A stretch of 64,000 nucleotides of DNA. Origin: Pigmentiphaga litoralis. GTDB lineage: Bacteria > Pseudomonadota > Gammaproteobacteria > Burkholderiales > Burkholderiaceae_B. The stretch's first letter is position 1, and each line of letters begins with the position of its first letter. A program made the position numbers and the translations under genes. The notes below the pieces were generated by a model. It had not been told where the DNA came from. It saw only the letters and a program-made list of their open reading frames with translations, and did not search any database. This document shows, in pieces, positions 46,345-53,744 of the stretch. The stretch covers positions 1 through 64,000 of the forward strand of contig NZ_BMXQ01000004.1 of the NCBI RefSeq assembly GCF_014651835.1. The letters run 5' to 3'.

Positions 46345-47817
46345 ATGAGTCAGGTAGACCTGGTCATCCGCGGCGGCAAAGTGGTGTCGCCCGATCACAT
46401 CATCGAGGCGTCTGTCGCCATCGACAACGGCATCATCGTCGCGGTGGGTCATGACGACCTGATGCCTTCGGCCCGCGAGGAAATCCGCGCCGACGGCTTG
46501 TATCTGTTGCCCGGCGCCATCGACAGCCACGTGCACTTTCGCGATCCCGGCTACCCGAACAAGGAAACCTGGAAGACCGGATCGGCCGCGGCTGCCTGCG
46601 GCGGCGTGACCACCGTGTTCGAAATGCCCAACACCAACCCCGCCACCGGCACGGTCGAAGCGCTGCGCATGAAGCAGAAGGCGGCCGAGTCCTCGTATGT
46701 GGACTTCGGCATTCATGGCCTGTTCGGTGACGATACCGTCGATCGCCTTGAAGAACTGCTGGACGCCGGCGTGACCAGCTTCAAGGCCTTTGTCGGCAAT
46801 ACTTTCGGCAACCTGCCGGCGCCGACCGACGGCTGCCTGCTCGAAGGCTTCGAAAAACTGGCGCCGCTCGGTATTCGTACCGTCGTGCATGCCGAGAACT
46901 CGTCCATCATGGCGCGCCGCCAGGCCAAGCTGCAGGCCGCCGGCCGCAACGATCCCTTCGCGCATCTGGCCGCGCGTCCGGCCGTGGCCGAGATCGAAGC
47001 CATTGGCCGCGTGGTTACGCTGGCGGAATGGACCGGCGCCCGCGTGCACATTGCGCATCACAGCTCGGCTGACTCGTTGTACCTGCTGCGCGAAGCCAAG
47101 CGCCGGGGTGTGGACGTGACGGCGGAGACTTGCCCGCAATACATGCTGATGAACGTGAACGACATGTCACGCCTGGGCGGCATCCTGCGCCTGAACCCGC
47201 CCATCCGCGAAGCACGCCATAACCAGCCGTTATGGGATGCGCTAATGGACGGCACCATCGACATGATCGCGACCGATCACGCGCCGCACACGCCCGAAGA
47301 AAAGACGCGCGAAAGCATCTGGGATTGCGATTGCGGCTTCCCGGGTGTCGAAACGCAAATGCCGCTGATGCTGACCGAGATCAACAAGGAACGCGCCACG
47401 TTGATGGACTACGTGCGCTGGAGCTCGGTCAACCCCGCCAAGGCCTGGGGCCTGTATGGCGTGAAGGGCGTGATTGCCGCCGGCTCGCATGCCGACATCG
47501 CCATCGTCGACATGGACAAGCAAGGCGTGGTCAACCAGGGCAAGCTGCAGAGCGTCAGCAAGATCTCGCCGTGGAACGGCCGTGTGGTCAAGGGTTACCC
47601 GATCCACACGCTGGTGCGCGGCCGCTTTGTCATGCGCGATGGCGCCCTGGTGGAAGATGCCGCCGGCTGGGGCGTGTCGGTCAAGGCCGTGCAGAAGATG
47701 CCGACGCCCAAGCCCCGCAATACCGAGACGTACACCACCGCGATCCTGACGCGGCCCGAAGGCGCACCCGTCAGCGCGCGGCCGTCCGCCGACGTGATCG
47801 AAGGAACCCTGCCATGA
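46345..47817 (+). CDS. Cyclic amidohydrolase (dihydropyrimidinase/allantoinase/dihydroorotase-like)
   Basis: 490 residues. The binuclear metal site of the superfamily is complete: His62/His64 in DSHVHFRDPG, Lys147 in SFKAFVGN (carbamylated), His182 in VVHAENSS, His about 238 in HIAHHSSADS, and Asp311 in IATDHAPHTPEEK. Enzymes of this group open cyclic imides, hydantoins or dihydropyrimidines to N-carbamoyl acids. The DxHVHFRDPG and DHAPHTPEEK forms are nearer allantoinase and dihydroorotase than classical D-hydantoinase. It overlaps the ABC ATPase gene by ATGA. Confidence 0.85.
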   Translation: MSQVDLVIRGGKVVSPDHIIEASVAIDNGIIVAVGHDDLMPSAREEIRADGLYLLPGAIDSHVHFRDPGYPNKETWKTGSAAAACGGVTTVFEMPNTNPATGTVEALRMKQKAAESSYVDFGIHGLFGDDTVDRLEELLDAGVTSFKAFVGNTFGNLPAPTDGCLLEGFEKLAPLGIRTVVHAENSSIMARRQAKLQAAGRNDPFAHLAARPAVAEIEAIGRVVTLAEWTGARVHIAHHSSADSLYLLREAKRRGVDVTAETCPQYMLMNVNDMSRLGGILRLNPPIREARHNQPLWDALMDGTIDMIATDHAPHTPEEKTRESIWDCDCGFPGVETQMPLMLTEINKERATLMDYVRWSSVNPAKAWGLYGVKGVIAAGSHADIAIVDMDKQGVVNQGKLQSVSKISPWNGRVVKGYPIHTLVRGRFVMRDGALVEDAAGWGVSVKAVQKMPTPKPRNTETYTTAILTRPEGAPVSARPSADVIEGTLP

Positions 47818-48752
47818 CCCAATCGTTCATCGATCTGGCCAACGTGTCGCTGCAGTATGGCGGCGGCACGATTGCCCTGGACCACACCAACCTGCGCATC
47901 GACAAGGGCGACTTCGTGGCGCTGGTCGGGCCCAGCGGCTGCGGCAAGTCCACGATCCTGAAGCTGGTTGGCGGGCTGCTCACGCCAACGTCGGGCGCCG
48001 TGATCGTGGGCGGCCGCGAAGCCGGGTCACCGGGTGCGCGCATCCATAACCCGCATGCCCCGCGCGTGCGGATCGGCCTTGCTTTTCAGAATCCGACGAT
48101 GCTGCCGTGGCTGACGATTCGCGAAAACGTCATGATCCCGCTCAAGATCGTCGAGCCTTTTCGGTCGGAATACGCCCGCAAGAAAAAGGGCGAGTTCGCC
48201 GAACGCGCCGAAGCACTGCTGGCGCAGGTCGGCCTGAAAGGCTTTGGCGACAAGCGCCCGTGGCAGCTGTCGGGCGGCATGCTGCAGCGTGCATCGCTGT
48301 GCCGCGCGCTGGTGCACGACCCGCAACTGCTGCTGCTGGATGAACCCTTCGGCGCGCTGGACCAGTTCACCCGCGAAGAGCTGTGGGCGATCATGCAGGA
48401 CCTGTGGATCACCAAGCGCCCGACCGTGCTGCTGGTGACGCACGATCTGCGCGAATCGGCCTACCTGGCCAACCGCATCTGTGTGATGAGCTCGCGTCCC
48501 GGTCGCATTCTTGAAGATCGCGACGTCGAATTTTCCCGGCCGCGCACCCTGGAATCGAGCTACGCGCCCGAGTTCGCGACCCTGGTGCAGGAACTGCGCA
48601 TGCGGATCGCCCATGCGCGCACCGACAGCGATGCGCAGGAAGCTGCCGCAGATGCCGTTGCCCATGCCGCTGTCCATGCGGCTGCCGGTGCCACGGTGCC
48701 GACCGCTGGTCTCGCCACTACCGACGTCCCCAACCCAAGGAGAGTCGCATGA
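47814..48752 (+). CDS. ABC transporter ATPase, NitT/TauT type
   Basis: 312 residues. Walker A GPSGCGKST (39-47), Q-loop AFQNPTMLPWLT, signature LSGGMLQRASLCRAL, Walker B LLLLDEPFGALD and H-loop VTHDLRESAYL. It is the nucleotide-binding subunit of the importer in this cluster. An extra C-terminal stretch of about 40 residues is Ala-rich (AADAVAHAAVHAAAG). It overlaps both neighbours by four bases, so ring-opening enzyme, ATPase and permease are translationally coupled. Confidence 0.93.
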   Translation: MTQSFIDLANVSLQYGGGTIALDHTNLRIDKGDFVALVGPSGCGKSTILKLVGGLLTPTSGAVIVGGREAGSPGARIHNPHAPRVRIGLAFQNPTMLPWLTIRENVMIPLKIVEPFRSEYARKKKGEFAERAEALLAQVGLKGFGDKRPWQLSGGMLQRASLCRALVHDPQLLLLDEPFGALDQFTREELWAIMQDLWITKRPTVLLVTHDLRESAYLANRICVMSSRPGRILEDRDVEFSRPRTLESSYAPEFATLVQELRMRIAHARTDSDAQEAAADAVAHAAVHAAAGATVPTAGLATTDVPNPRRVA

Positions 48753-49582
48753 GCGCGGCGTCCCCCTCGATTCCTGCTGTGAAGGCCGGGCCCAAGCCCG
48801 CCGCGCGAATGAATCCCAAGACCAAACGCTATCTGCTGTCGGCGCTGACGCTGGTCGGCTTCTTTTTGCTGTGGGAAGTGATCTGTCTGGCCAGCGGCGT
48901 GTCCGACCTGGTGCTGCCGCGGCCGTCGCAGATCGCGGTCGTGCTGTGGCAGAAGTTTCCCCTGCTGTGGCCGCACACCGTGCAGACCCTGTACACCACG
49001 GTCGTCGGCTTTGCATTGGGCGTGCTGGTCGGTGTCGTGATCGGCGTCATCATCGGATCGTCGCGGCTCGCGTACGACGTGGCCTACCCGCTGCTGGTCG
49101 GCTTTTCCAGTATCCCCAAAGTGGCCGTGGTGCCGATCTTCGTGGTGTGGTTCGGCTCGGGCACGGTGCCCGCGATCCTGACCTCGCTCGTCATCAGCAT
49201 CTTCCCGGTCGTGGTGAACGTCGCCACGGGCCTCGCCACCACCGAACCCGAACTGGAAGACGTACTGAAAGTGCTGGGCGCCAGCAAGCGCGACATTCTC
49301 TGGAACGTGGGCCTGCCGCGTGCCTTGCCCTACCTGTTCGCGTCGCTCAAGATCGCCATCACCCTGTCGTTCGTCGGCACCGTGCTGTCCGAAACCGTGG
49401 CGGCCAACAAGGGGATCGGCAACGTCATGATGATTGCGAGTGGCAACTTTGATGTGCCGCTGGTATTCGCCGGCCTCTTCATCCTGGCCGTGCTGGGTGT
49501 GCTCTTATATGCCATCTCTGCGTATATCGAAGGCCGGTTGACCGGCTGGACCCAACGCAAGACCGACATGGCCATGGCCTGA
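48749..49582 (+). CDS. ABC transporter permease, NitT/TauT type
   Basis: 277 residues and about six membrane helices. The EAA-type loop GLATTEPELEDVLKVLGASK touches the ATPase. Helices include LLSALTLVGFFLLWEVICLA, ALGVLVGVVIGVIIGSS and FAGLFILAVLGVLLYAISAY. It is the single permease gene for two binding proteins in the cluster. Confidence 0.93.
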   Translation: MSAASPSIPAVKAGPKPAARMNPKTKRYLLSALTLVGFFLLWEVICLASGVSDLVLPRPSQIAVVLWQKFPLLWPHTVQTLYTTVVGFALGVLVGVVIGVIIGSSRLAYDVAYPLLVGFSSIPKVAVVPIFVVWFGSGTVPAILTSLVISIFPVVVNVATGLATTEPELEDVLKVLGASKRDILWNVGLPRALPYLFASLKIAITLSFVGTVLSETVAANKGIGNVMMIASGNFDVPLVFAGLFILAVLGVLLYAISAYIEGRLTGWTQRKTDMAMA

Positions 49583-49605
49583 GCCCCTTCACCCAGCATC
49601 TTTCT

Positions 49606-50232
49606 ATGACGACACCTACCTCTCCCATCGACGCGATCACCGCGTCGCCCACCCTTATAAAAAGCGTGGCGGTTTTCTGCGGTTCCAACTTCGGCGCATC
49701 GCCGGAATACGCCGATGCCGCCCGCGCCCTGGGCACCGAAATCGCCCGCCGCGGACTGACCCTGGTCTATGGCGGCACGCACAAGGGCCTGATGGGTCTG
49801 ATGGCCGATGCGGCCCTGGCCGCCGGTGGCCGGGTGGTTGGCATCATCAACCAGCGGCTGCACGACCGCGGGCACCTGCATCCCCTGCTTACGCAACATG
49901 AAATCGTGACCGACATGCGGGCCCGCAAGGCGCGCATGGCCGATCTGGTCGATGCCTTCATCGCCATGCCCGGCGGCCTGGGCACGCTCGAAGAACTGTT
50001 CGAAGCCGCCACGCTCACGCAACTGGGCGACCACACCAAGGCCTGCGGCGCGTTGAATGTGCGGGGCTTTTACGACCCCATGCGCGCCATGCTGACGCGC
50101 GCCGTGGACGAAGGCTTTTTGAAGACCGAGCACCGCGACATGATCGTCATCGATGCCGATCCGGCTTCCTTGCTCGATGCGCTGGCAGACTGGAAAGCCC
50201 CGACCGTGAACAAGTGGATCGAAAAAGCATGA
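49606..50232 (+). CDS. LOG-family nucleotide 5'-monophosphate phosphoribohydrolase
   Basis: 208 residues. The family signature is PGGLGTLEE (122-130), and the base-binding block is VTDMRARKARMADLVDAFIA. LOG proteins cleave the N-glycosidic bond of cytokinin riboside or purine nucleotide monophosphates, giving free base and ribose-5-phosphate. Being inside an operon-like cluster with an importer and two amidohydrolases suggests a role in freeing a heterocyclic base for breakdown. It overlaps the DUF3830 gene by ATGA. Confidence 0.87.
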   Translation: MTTPTSPIDAITASPTLIKSVAVFCGSNFGASPEYADAARALGTEIARRGLTLVYGGTHKGLMGLMADAALAAGGRVVGIINQRLHDRGHLHPLLTQHEIVTDMRARKARMADLVDAFIAMPGGLGTLEELFEAATLTQLGDHTKACGALNVRGFYDPMRAMLTRAVDEGFLKTEHRDMIVIDADPASLLDALADWKAPTVNKWIEKA

Positions 50233-50693
50233 GCCAGGAAACGAGCATGAATAACAGCACGGACAGCACTGCCCCCGCCCCCATCAAACGCATCCGCATG
50301 ACAGCCGGCGGCTACACCTTCATCGCCGAAACCCACCCCGACGCGCCGCTGACCGTGGCCGCCTTTGAAAAGCTGCTGCCCTATAAGCAGAAGCTGATCC
50401 ACGTGCGCTGGAGCGGCGAAGGCTGCTGGATTCCGCTGGGCGACTTCCGCCTGGGCGTCGACTTCGAAAACCACACCAGCCATCCGTCCAAGGGCGACAT
50501 CTTGTTCTACCCGGGCGGCTACAGCGAAACAGAGATCATCCTGGCCTATGGCCCCTGCTCGTTCTCCAGCCGCATGGGCCAGCTGGCCGGCAACCACTTC
50601 CTGACCCTGGTCGAGGGCAAGGAACACCTGCAAGCCCTGGGCAAGAAGGTGTTGTGGGAAGGCGCGCAGGACGTGCTTTTCGAAGCGATCTAA
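50229..50693 (+). CDS. DUF3830 cyclophilin-like protein
   Basis: 154 residues. The middle reads RMTAGGYTFIAETHPDAPLT, LPYKQKLIHVRWSGEGCWIP and MGQLAGNHFLTLVEGKEHL, resembling DUF3830 proteins, a cyclophilin-like beta-barrel group of unknown function. No catalytic site is known. The start overlaps the LOG gene stop; a second ATG at 50247, behind caggaaacgagc, would give 148 residues and has the better ribosome binding site. A structural or ligand-binding role with the neighbouring enzymes is conceivable. Confidence 0.75.
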   Translation: MSQETSMNNSTDSTAPAPIKRIRMTAGGYTFIAETHPDAPLTVAAFEKLLPYKQKLIHVRWSGEGCWIPLGDFRLGVDFENHTSHPSKGDILFYPGGYSETEIILAYGPCSFSSRMGQLAGNHFLTLVEGKEHLQALGKKVLWEGAQDVLFEAI

Positions 50694-50813
50694 CCAAGAC
50701 AGGCTTTCCGGCCGTCGGGCTTTCCCACGTGGGCAACACCACGTGGAAAACACCATGCGGGCTGGCTCGACATGGGCTCTCCCTTTTCCATTCCACTCAC
50801 CAGGATCTTCACC

Positions 50814-51860
50814 ATGCGTTTCGTCCCGCTCCGCCGTGTGCTTCTTGGCGCACTTGCCGCCTCCGTGTTCGCACCGATGATGGTCCAGGCGCAAGCGCCC
50901 GCTACTGTGACGCCGATCAAGTTCGTGCTCGACTGGAAGCTCCAGGGGATCCACGCGTGGTACTACCTCGCTATGGACAAGGGCTACTTTGCGCAGGAAA
51001 AGATAGACCTCACCATCGACCAGGGCGACGGGTCGGCCAACGCCGTGACCAAGGTCATGGCCGGCACCTACCAGGCGTCCTTCGGCGACGTGAACGCCAT
51101 CGTGCAAGCCGCCGCCACCCGCCCGGACCAGGCGCCCGTCATGGTCTACATGCTGTACAACACCGCGCCGTACGCCATCATGACCAAGGCCAGCAGCAAC
51201 ATCCGCACGGTCAAGGATCTGCAGGGCAAGACCATCGGGTCGCCCGCCGGCGGCGCGGCCTACAAGATGTTCTCGGTGCTGGCCGAAAAGAACGGCATTG
51301 ACCCGTCCAAAGTCACGTGGACCAACATGGCGCCGAACCTGCAAGAGCAGATGCTGCTGCGCGACCAGGTCCAAGCGTCCGCCGTGTTCACCGTCACCAG
51401 CTACATGAACCTGGTCGCGCAGAACGTCGATCCGGACAAAGACATCCGCTGGATCAACTATTCAGAGAACGGCATCGACCTGTACGGCAACGGCGTGCTG
51501 GTGTCCCGTCAGCTCGTGAAAGACAAACCCCAGGTCGTGGCCGGCCTGGTGCGCGCCATCAACAAGGGTGTGCGTGATGCGATCGACAATCCCGACGCCG
51601 CGATCGAAGCCCTGGCAAAACGCGAACCGCTCATCAACAAGGATCTGGAAAAGCGCCGGCTCATGTACGCGCTGAAGAACGTCGTGCTGACGCCCGAAGC
51701 CATGAAGAATGGCGTGGGCGACGTGAACGACGAACGTTTCAGCCGGTCGATCGACCAGCTTGCCAAAGCCTTCGAACTGACCGCCAAGCCGGCGGCGAAA
51801 GACGTGTTCGACCGCAGCTTCCTGCCGCCCTTGGCGGAACGTCAGTTTTCGGTGAAGTAA
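50814..51860 (+). CDS. NMT1/THI5-like ABC substrate-binding protein (2)
   Basis: 348 residues from MRFVPLRRVLLGALAA. Signal peptide cut near VQAQA. It closely parallels the protein encoded at 44304: FVLDWKLQGIHAWYYLAMDK, YFAQEKIDLTIDQGDGSANA and NMAPNLQEQMLLRDQVQASA, including the REPLI/REPLL and FDRSFLPP ends. Two binding proteins with one ATPase and permease implies two ligands or one with two forms. It is just before the amidohydrolase gene. Confidence 0.85.
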   Translation: MRFVPLRRVLLGALAASVFAPMMVQAQAPATVTPIKFVLDWKLQGIHAWYYLAMDKGYFAQEKIDLTIDQGDGSANAVTKVMAGTYQASFGDVNAIVQAAATRPDQAPVMVYMLYNTAPYAIMTKASSNIRTVKDLQGKTIGSPAGGAAYKMFSVLAEKNGIDPSKVTWTNMAPNLQEQMLLRDQVQASAVFTVTSYMNLVAQNVDPDKDIRWINYSENGIDLYGNGVLVSRQLVKDKPQVVAGLVRAINKGVRDAIDNPDAAIEALAKREPLINKDLEKRRLMYALKNVVLTPEAMKNGVGDVNDERFSRSIDQLAKAFELTAKPAAKDVFDRSFLPPLAERQFSVK

Positions 51861-51878
51861 GCAGAAGAGGAGCGCGCG

Positions 51879-53654
51879 ATGGCGGACCCACGCAGGACAC
51901 AACACTCGGGTGCTGCCAGCGCCTTCGTCATCAACGCCGACTGGTTGCTGGCTGACCCGGGTGTCGAGGCTGCGCGCAAGGGCGTGCAGGTCTCCATCGA
52001 TGAAGGCAGAATCGCGGCGATCAATGATGCCTCGGGGCCGCATGCAAACGCGGTTTCGTTTGATGTGGCATCTGCTACTTCGCCAGGTGCTGCGCCTGCT
52101 TCTGCGATGACAGGCGCGTCGCCTGCCGCAGGGGCGTCGTCCGGCTCCCGCCGTCTCATCCTCCCCGCGCTGTCCAACGCACACGATCACGCCCGCACCT
52201 TCCGCAGCGCCACGCTCGGCGCTTTTGCGCGGCCGCTGGAAGGGTGGCTGCCGTTCCTGGGCGTCACGCCAGCCGCTGACCCCTACCTTGGCGCGGCCAC
52301 CTCCTTCGCACGATCCGTGCGCCACGGTGTCTCGCACCTCATGGTGCACTACACCCGCGTGCAGGGCAGCCTGCCGTATGTGGAAGAAGCCGAAGCGGTC
52401 GCTAAGGCCGCCCGCGACGTCGGCGTCAACATCGGCTTCGCGGTGGCGATCAGCGACCGTCACGCCATCGGCTACGCCGACGACACCACCGTCCTCAACG
52501 CCGTCCGCGCCGACATCCGAGACGAAGTCTCTGCGCGACTAAAGCCATCTCCCTTGTCCCCCGCCGACTACCTCGCGCGTGTCGATGACGTCGGCCACAT
52601 GCTGCGTGAAGGCGGCTACGCCGACCACGTCACCCTGCAATACGGACCCGGCGGCGTGCAGTGGTGCAGCACACCCCTGCTGTCCGCCATCGCGCAGGCC
52701 AGCGCCGACACCGGCCGGCCCGTGCACATGCACCTGCTTGAAACCCGCTACCAGCGCGAATGGGCCGACCGCACGTTCCCCGACGGCATGGTCCGCTATC
52801 TGGATTCGATAGGCCTCCTCAGCCCACGCCTGACCCTGGCGCACTGCGTCTGGGCCCGGCCCGACGAACTCGCCCTGCTGGCCGAACGCGGCGTCACCAT
52901 CGCCGTCAACACCAGCTCCAACCTCGGCATCCGCTCCGGCATTGCCCCGGTCGGCGAAATGCTGCGGCAAGGCTGCTGCGTGGCCATGGGCCTGGACGGC
53001 CTCGCGCTCGATGAAGACGACGACGCCCTGCGCGAAATGCGCCTGGCCTACGCCCTGCACCGCGGCTGGGGCTACGACGTGGCCATGACGCCGGCAGATC
53101 TGTGGCGCTTTGCAGCGCGCAATGGGCGGCGCAGCGTGATCGGGATGCAAGGAGAGGCCCGGGAGGCCGGCAGGCTGCATGGCAGCATGGCTGGTGCGTT
53201 GACCGGTGTTGCGGATCGCGCAAGGTCTGACTTTAAAGGTAACGCCAACGGCGTCACCCGTATCGGTACCCATACCGGCACGGGCACTCGCACCGACACT
53301 GTCGCCAACCTGGGCGGCCGCCTTGTCGTCGGCGCCCCCGCCGACTTGCTTGTGCTGAACTGGGACGCCGTCGACGACGACGCCCTGTTCGACGACGTCG
53401 ACCCGCTCGACATCCTGCTCGCCCGCGCCCACGCCGGCCATCTGCAGGACGTCTACATCGGCGGCCACAAGATCGTTGAAGGCGGCCGCGTCATCACGGT
53501 GGACGAAGCCGGCATGCGCGCCGAACTCATCGCGCAAGTGCGCGCCAGCCTCAAAGGCAACGCCGCTGCGGCGCGGTGGAAAGAGGTCGTGGGGCAACTG
53601 GCGGACGACCTTGGCCCGTTCTACCAACACAGCCCGTTCAGCGGTTGCTGCTGA
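51879..53654 (+). CDS. Amidohydrolase, guanine/8-oxoguanine deaminase-like (TRZ/ATZ group)
   Basis: 591 residues. Metal site: His102/His104 in SNAHDHARTF, the third His in VHMHLLET, the fourth in LTLAHCVWA, and Asp in MGLDGLALDEDDD. These intact motifs fit metal-dependent deaminases and hydrolases of the cytosine/guanine deaminase group. Two inserts make it long: a Ser/Ala-rich segment at about 65-90 and a Gly/Thr/Arg-rich segment near 465-490 (THTGTGTRTDTVANLGG). It is last in the cluster; deamination of the imported heterocycle is the obvious role. The substrate is not identified. Confidence 0.82.
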   Translation: MADPRRTQHSGAASAFVINADWLLADPGVEAARKGVQVSIDEGRIAAINDASGPHANAVSFDVASATSPGAAPASAMTGASPAAGASSGSRRLILPALSNAHDHARTFRSATLGAFARPLEGWLPFLGVTPAADPYLGAATSFARSVRHGVSHLMVHYTRVQGSLPYVEEAEAVAKAARDVGVNIGFAVAISDRHAIGYADDTTVLNAVRADIRDEVSARLKPSPLSPADYLARVDDVGHMLREGGYADHVTLQYGPGGVQWCSTPLLSAIAQASADTGRPVHMHLLETRYQREWADRTFPDGMVRYLDSIGLLSPRLTLAHCVWARPDELALLAERGVTIAVNTSSNLGIRSGIAPVGEMLRQGCCVAMGLDGLALDEDDDALREMRLAYALHRGWGYDVAMTPADLWRFAARNGRRSVIGMQGEAREAGRLHGSMAGALTGVADRARSDFKGNANGVTRIGTHTGTGTRTDTVANLGGRLVVGAPADLLVLNWDAVDDDALFDDVDPLDILLARAHAGHLQDVYIGGHKIVEGGRVITVDEAGMRAELIAQVRASLKGNAAAARWKEVVGQLADDLGPFYQHSPFSGCC

Positions 53655-53656
53655 TA

Positions 53657-53675
53657 GTAAATACGAATCATTCAC
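53657..53675. promoter_or_regulatory. Fur-box-like site before the TonB receptor
   Basis: gtaaatacgaatcattcac matches 12 of 19 positions of the Fur consensus, with the core AATCATT. It lies 70 bases before the receptor ATG, just after the amidohydrolase stop. Confidence 0.5.
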
Positions 53676-53744
53676 AATTGGTTGGCGTGGTCCTGCATGG
53701 TCCGATAACTGCTTTTTGCCGCAGCGTGCGGCAGGGAGGGGATC

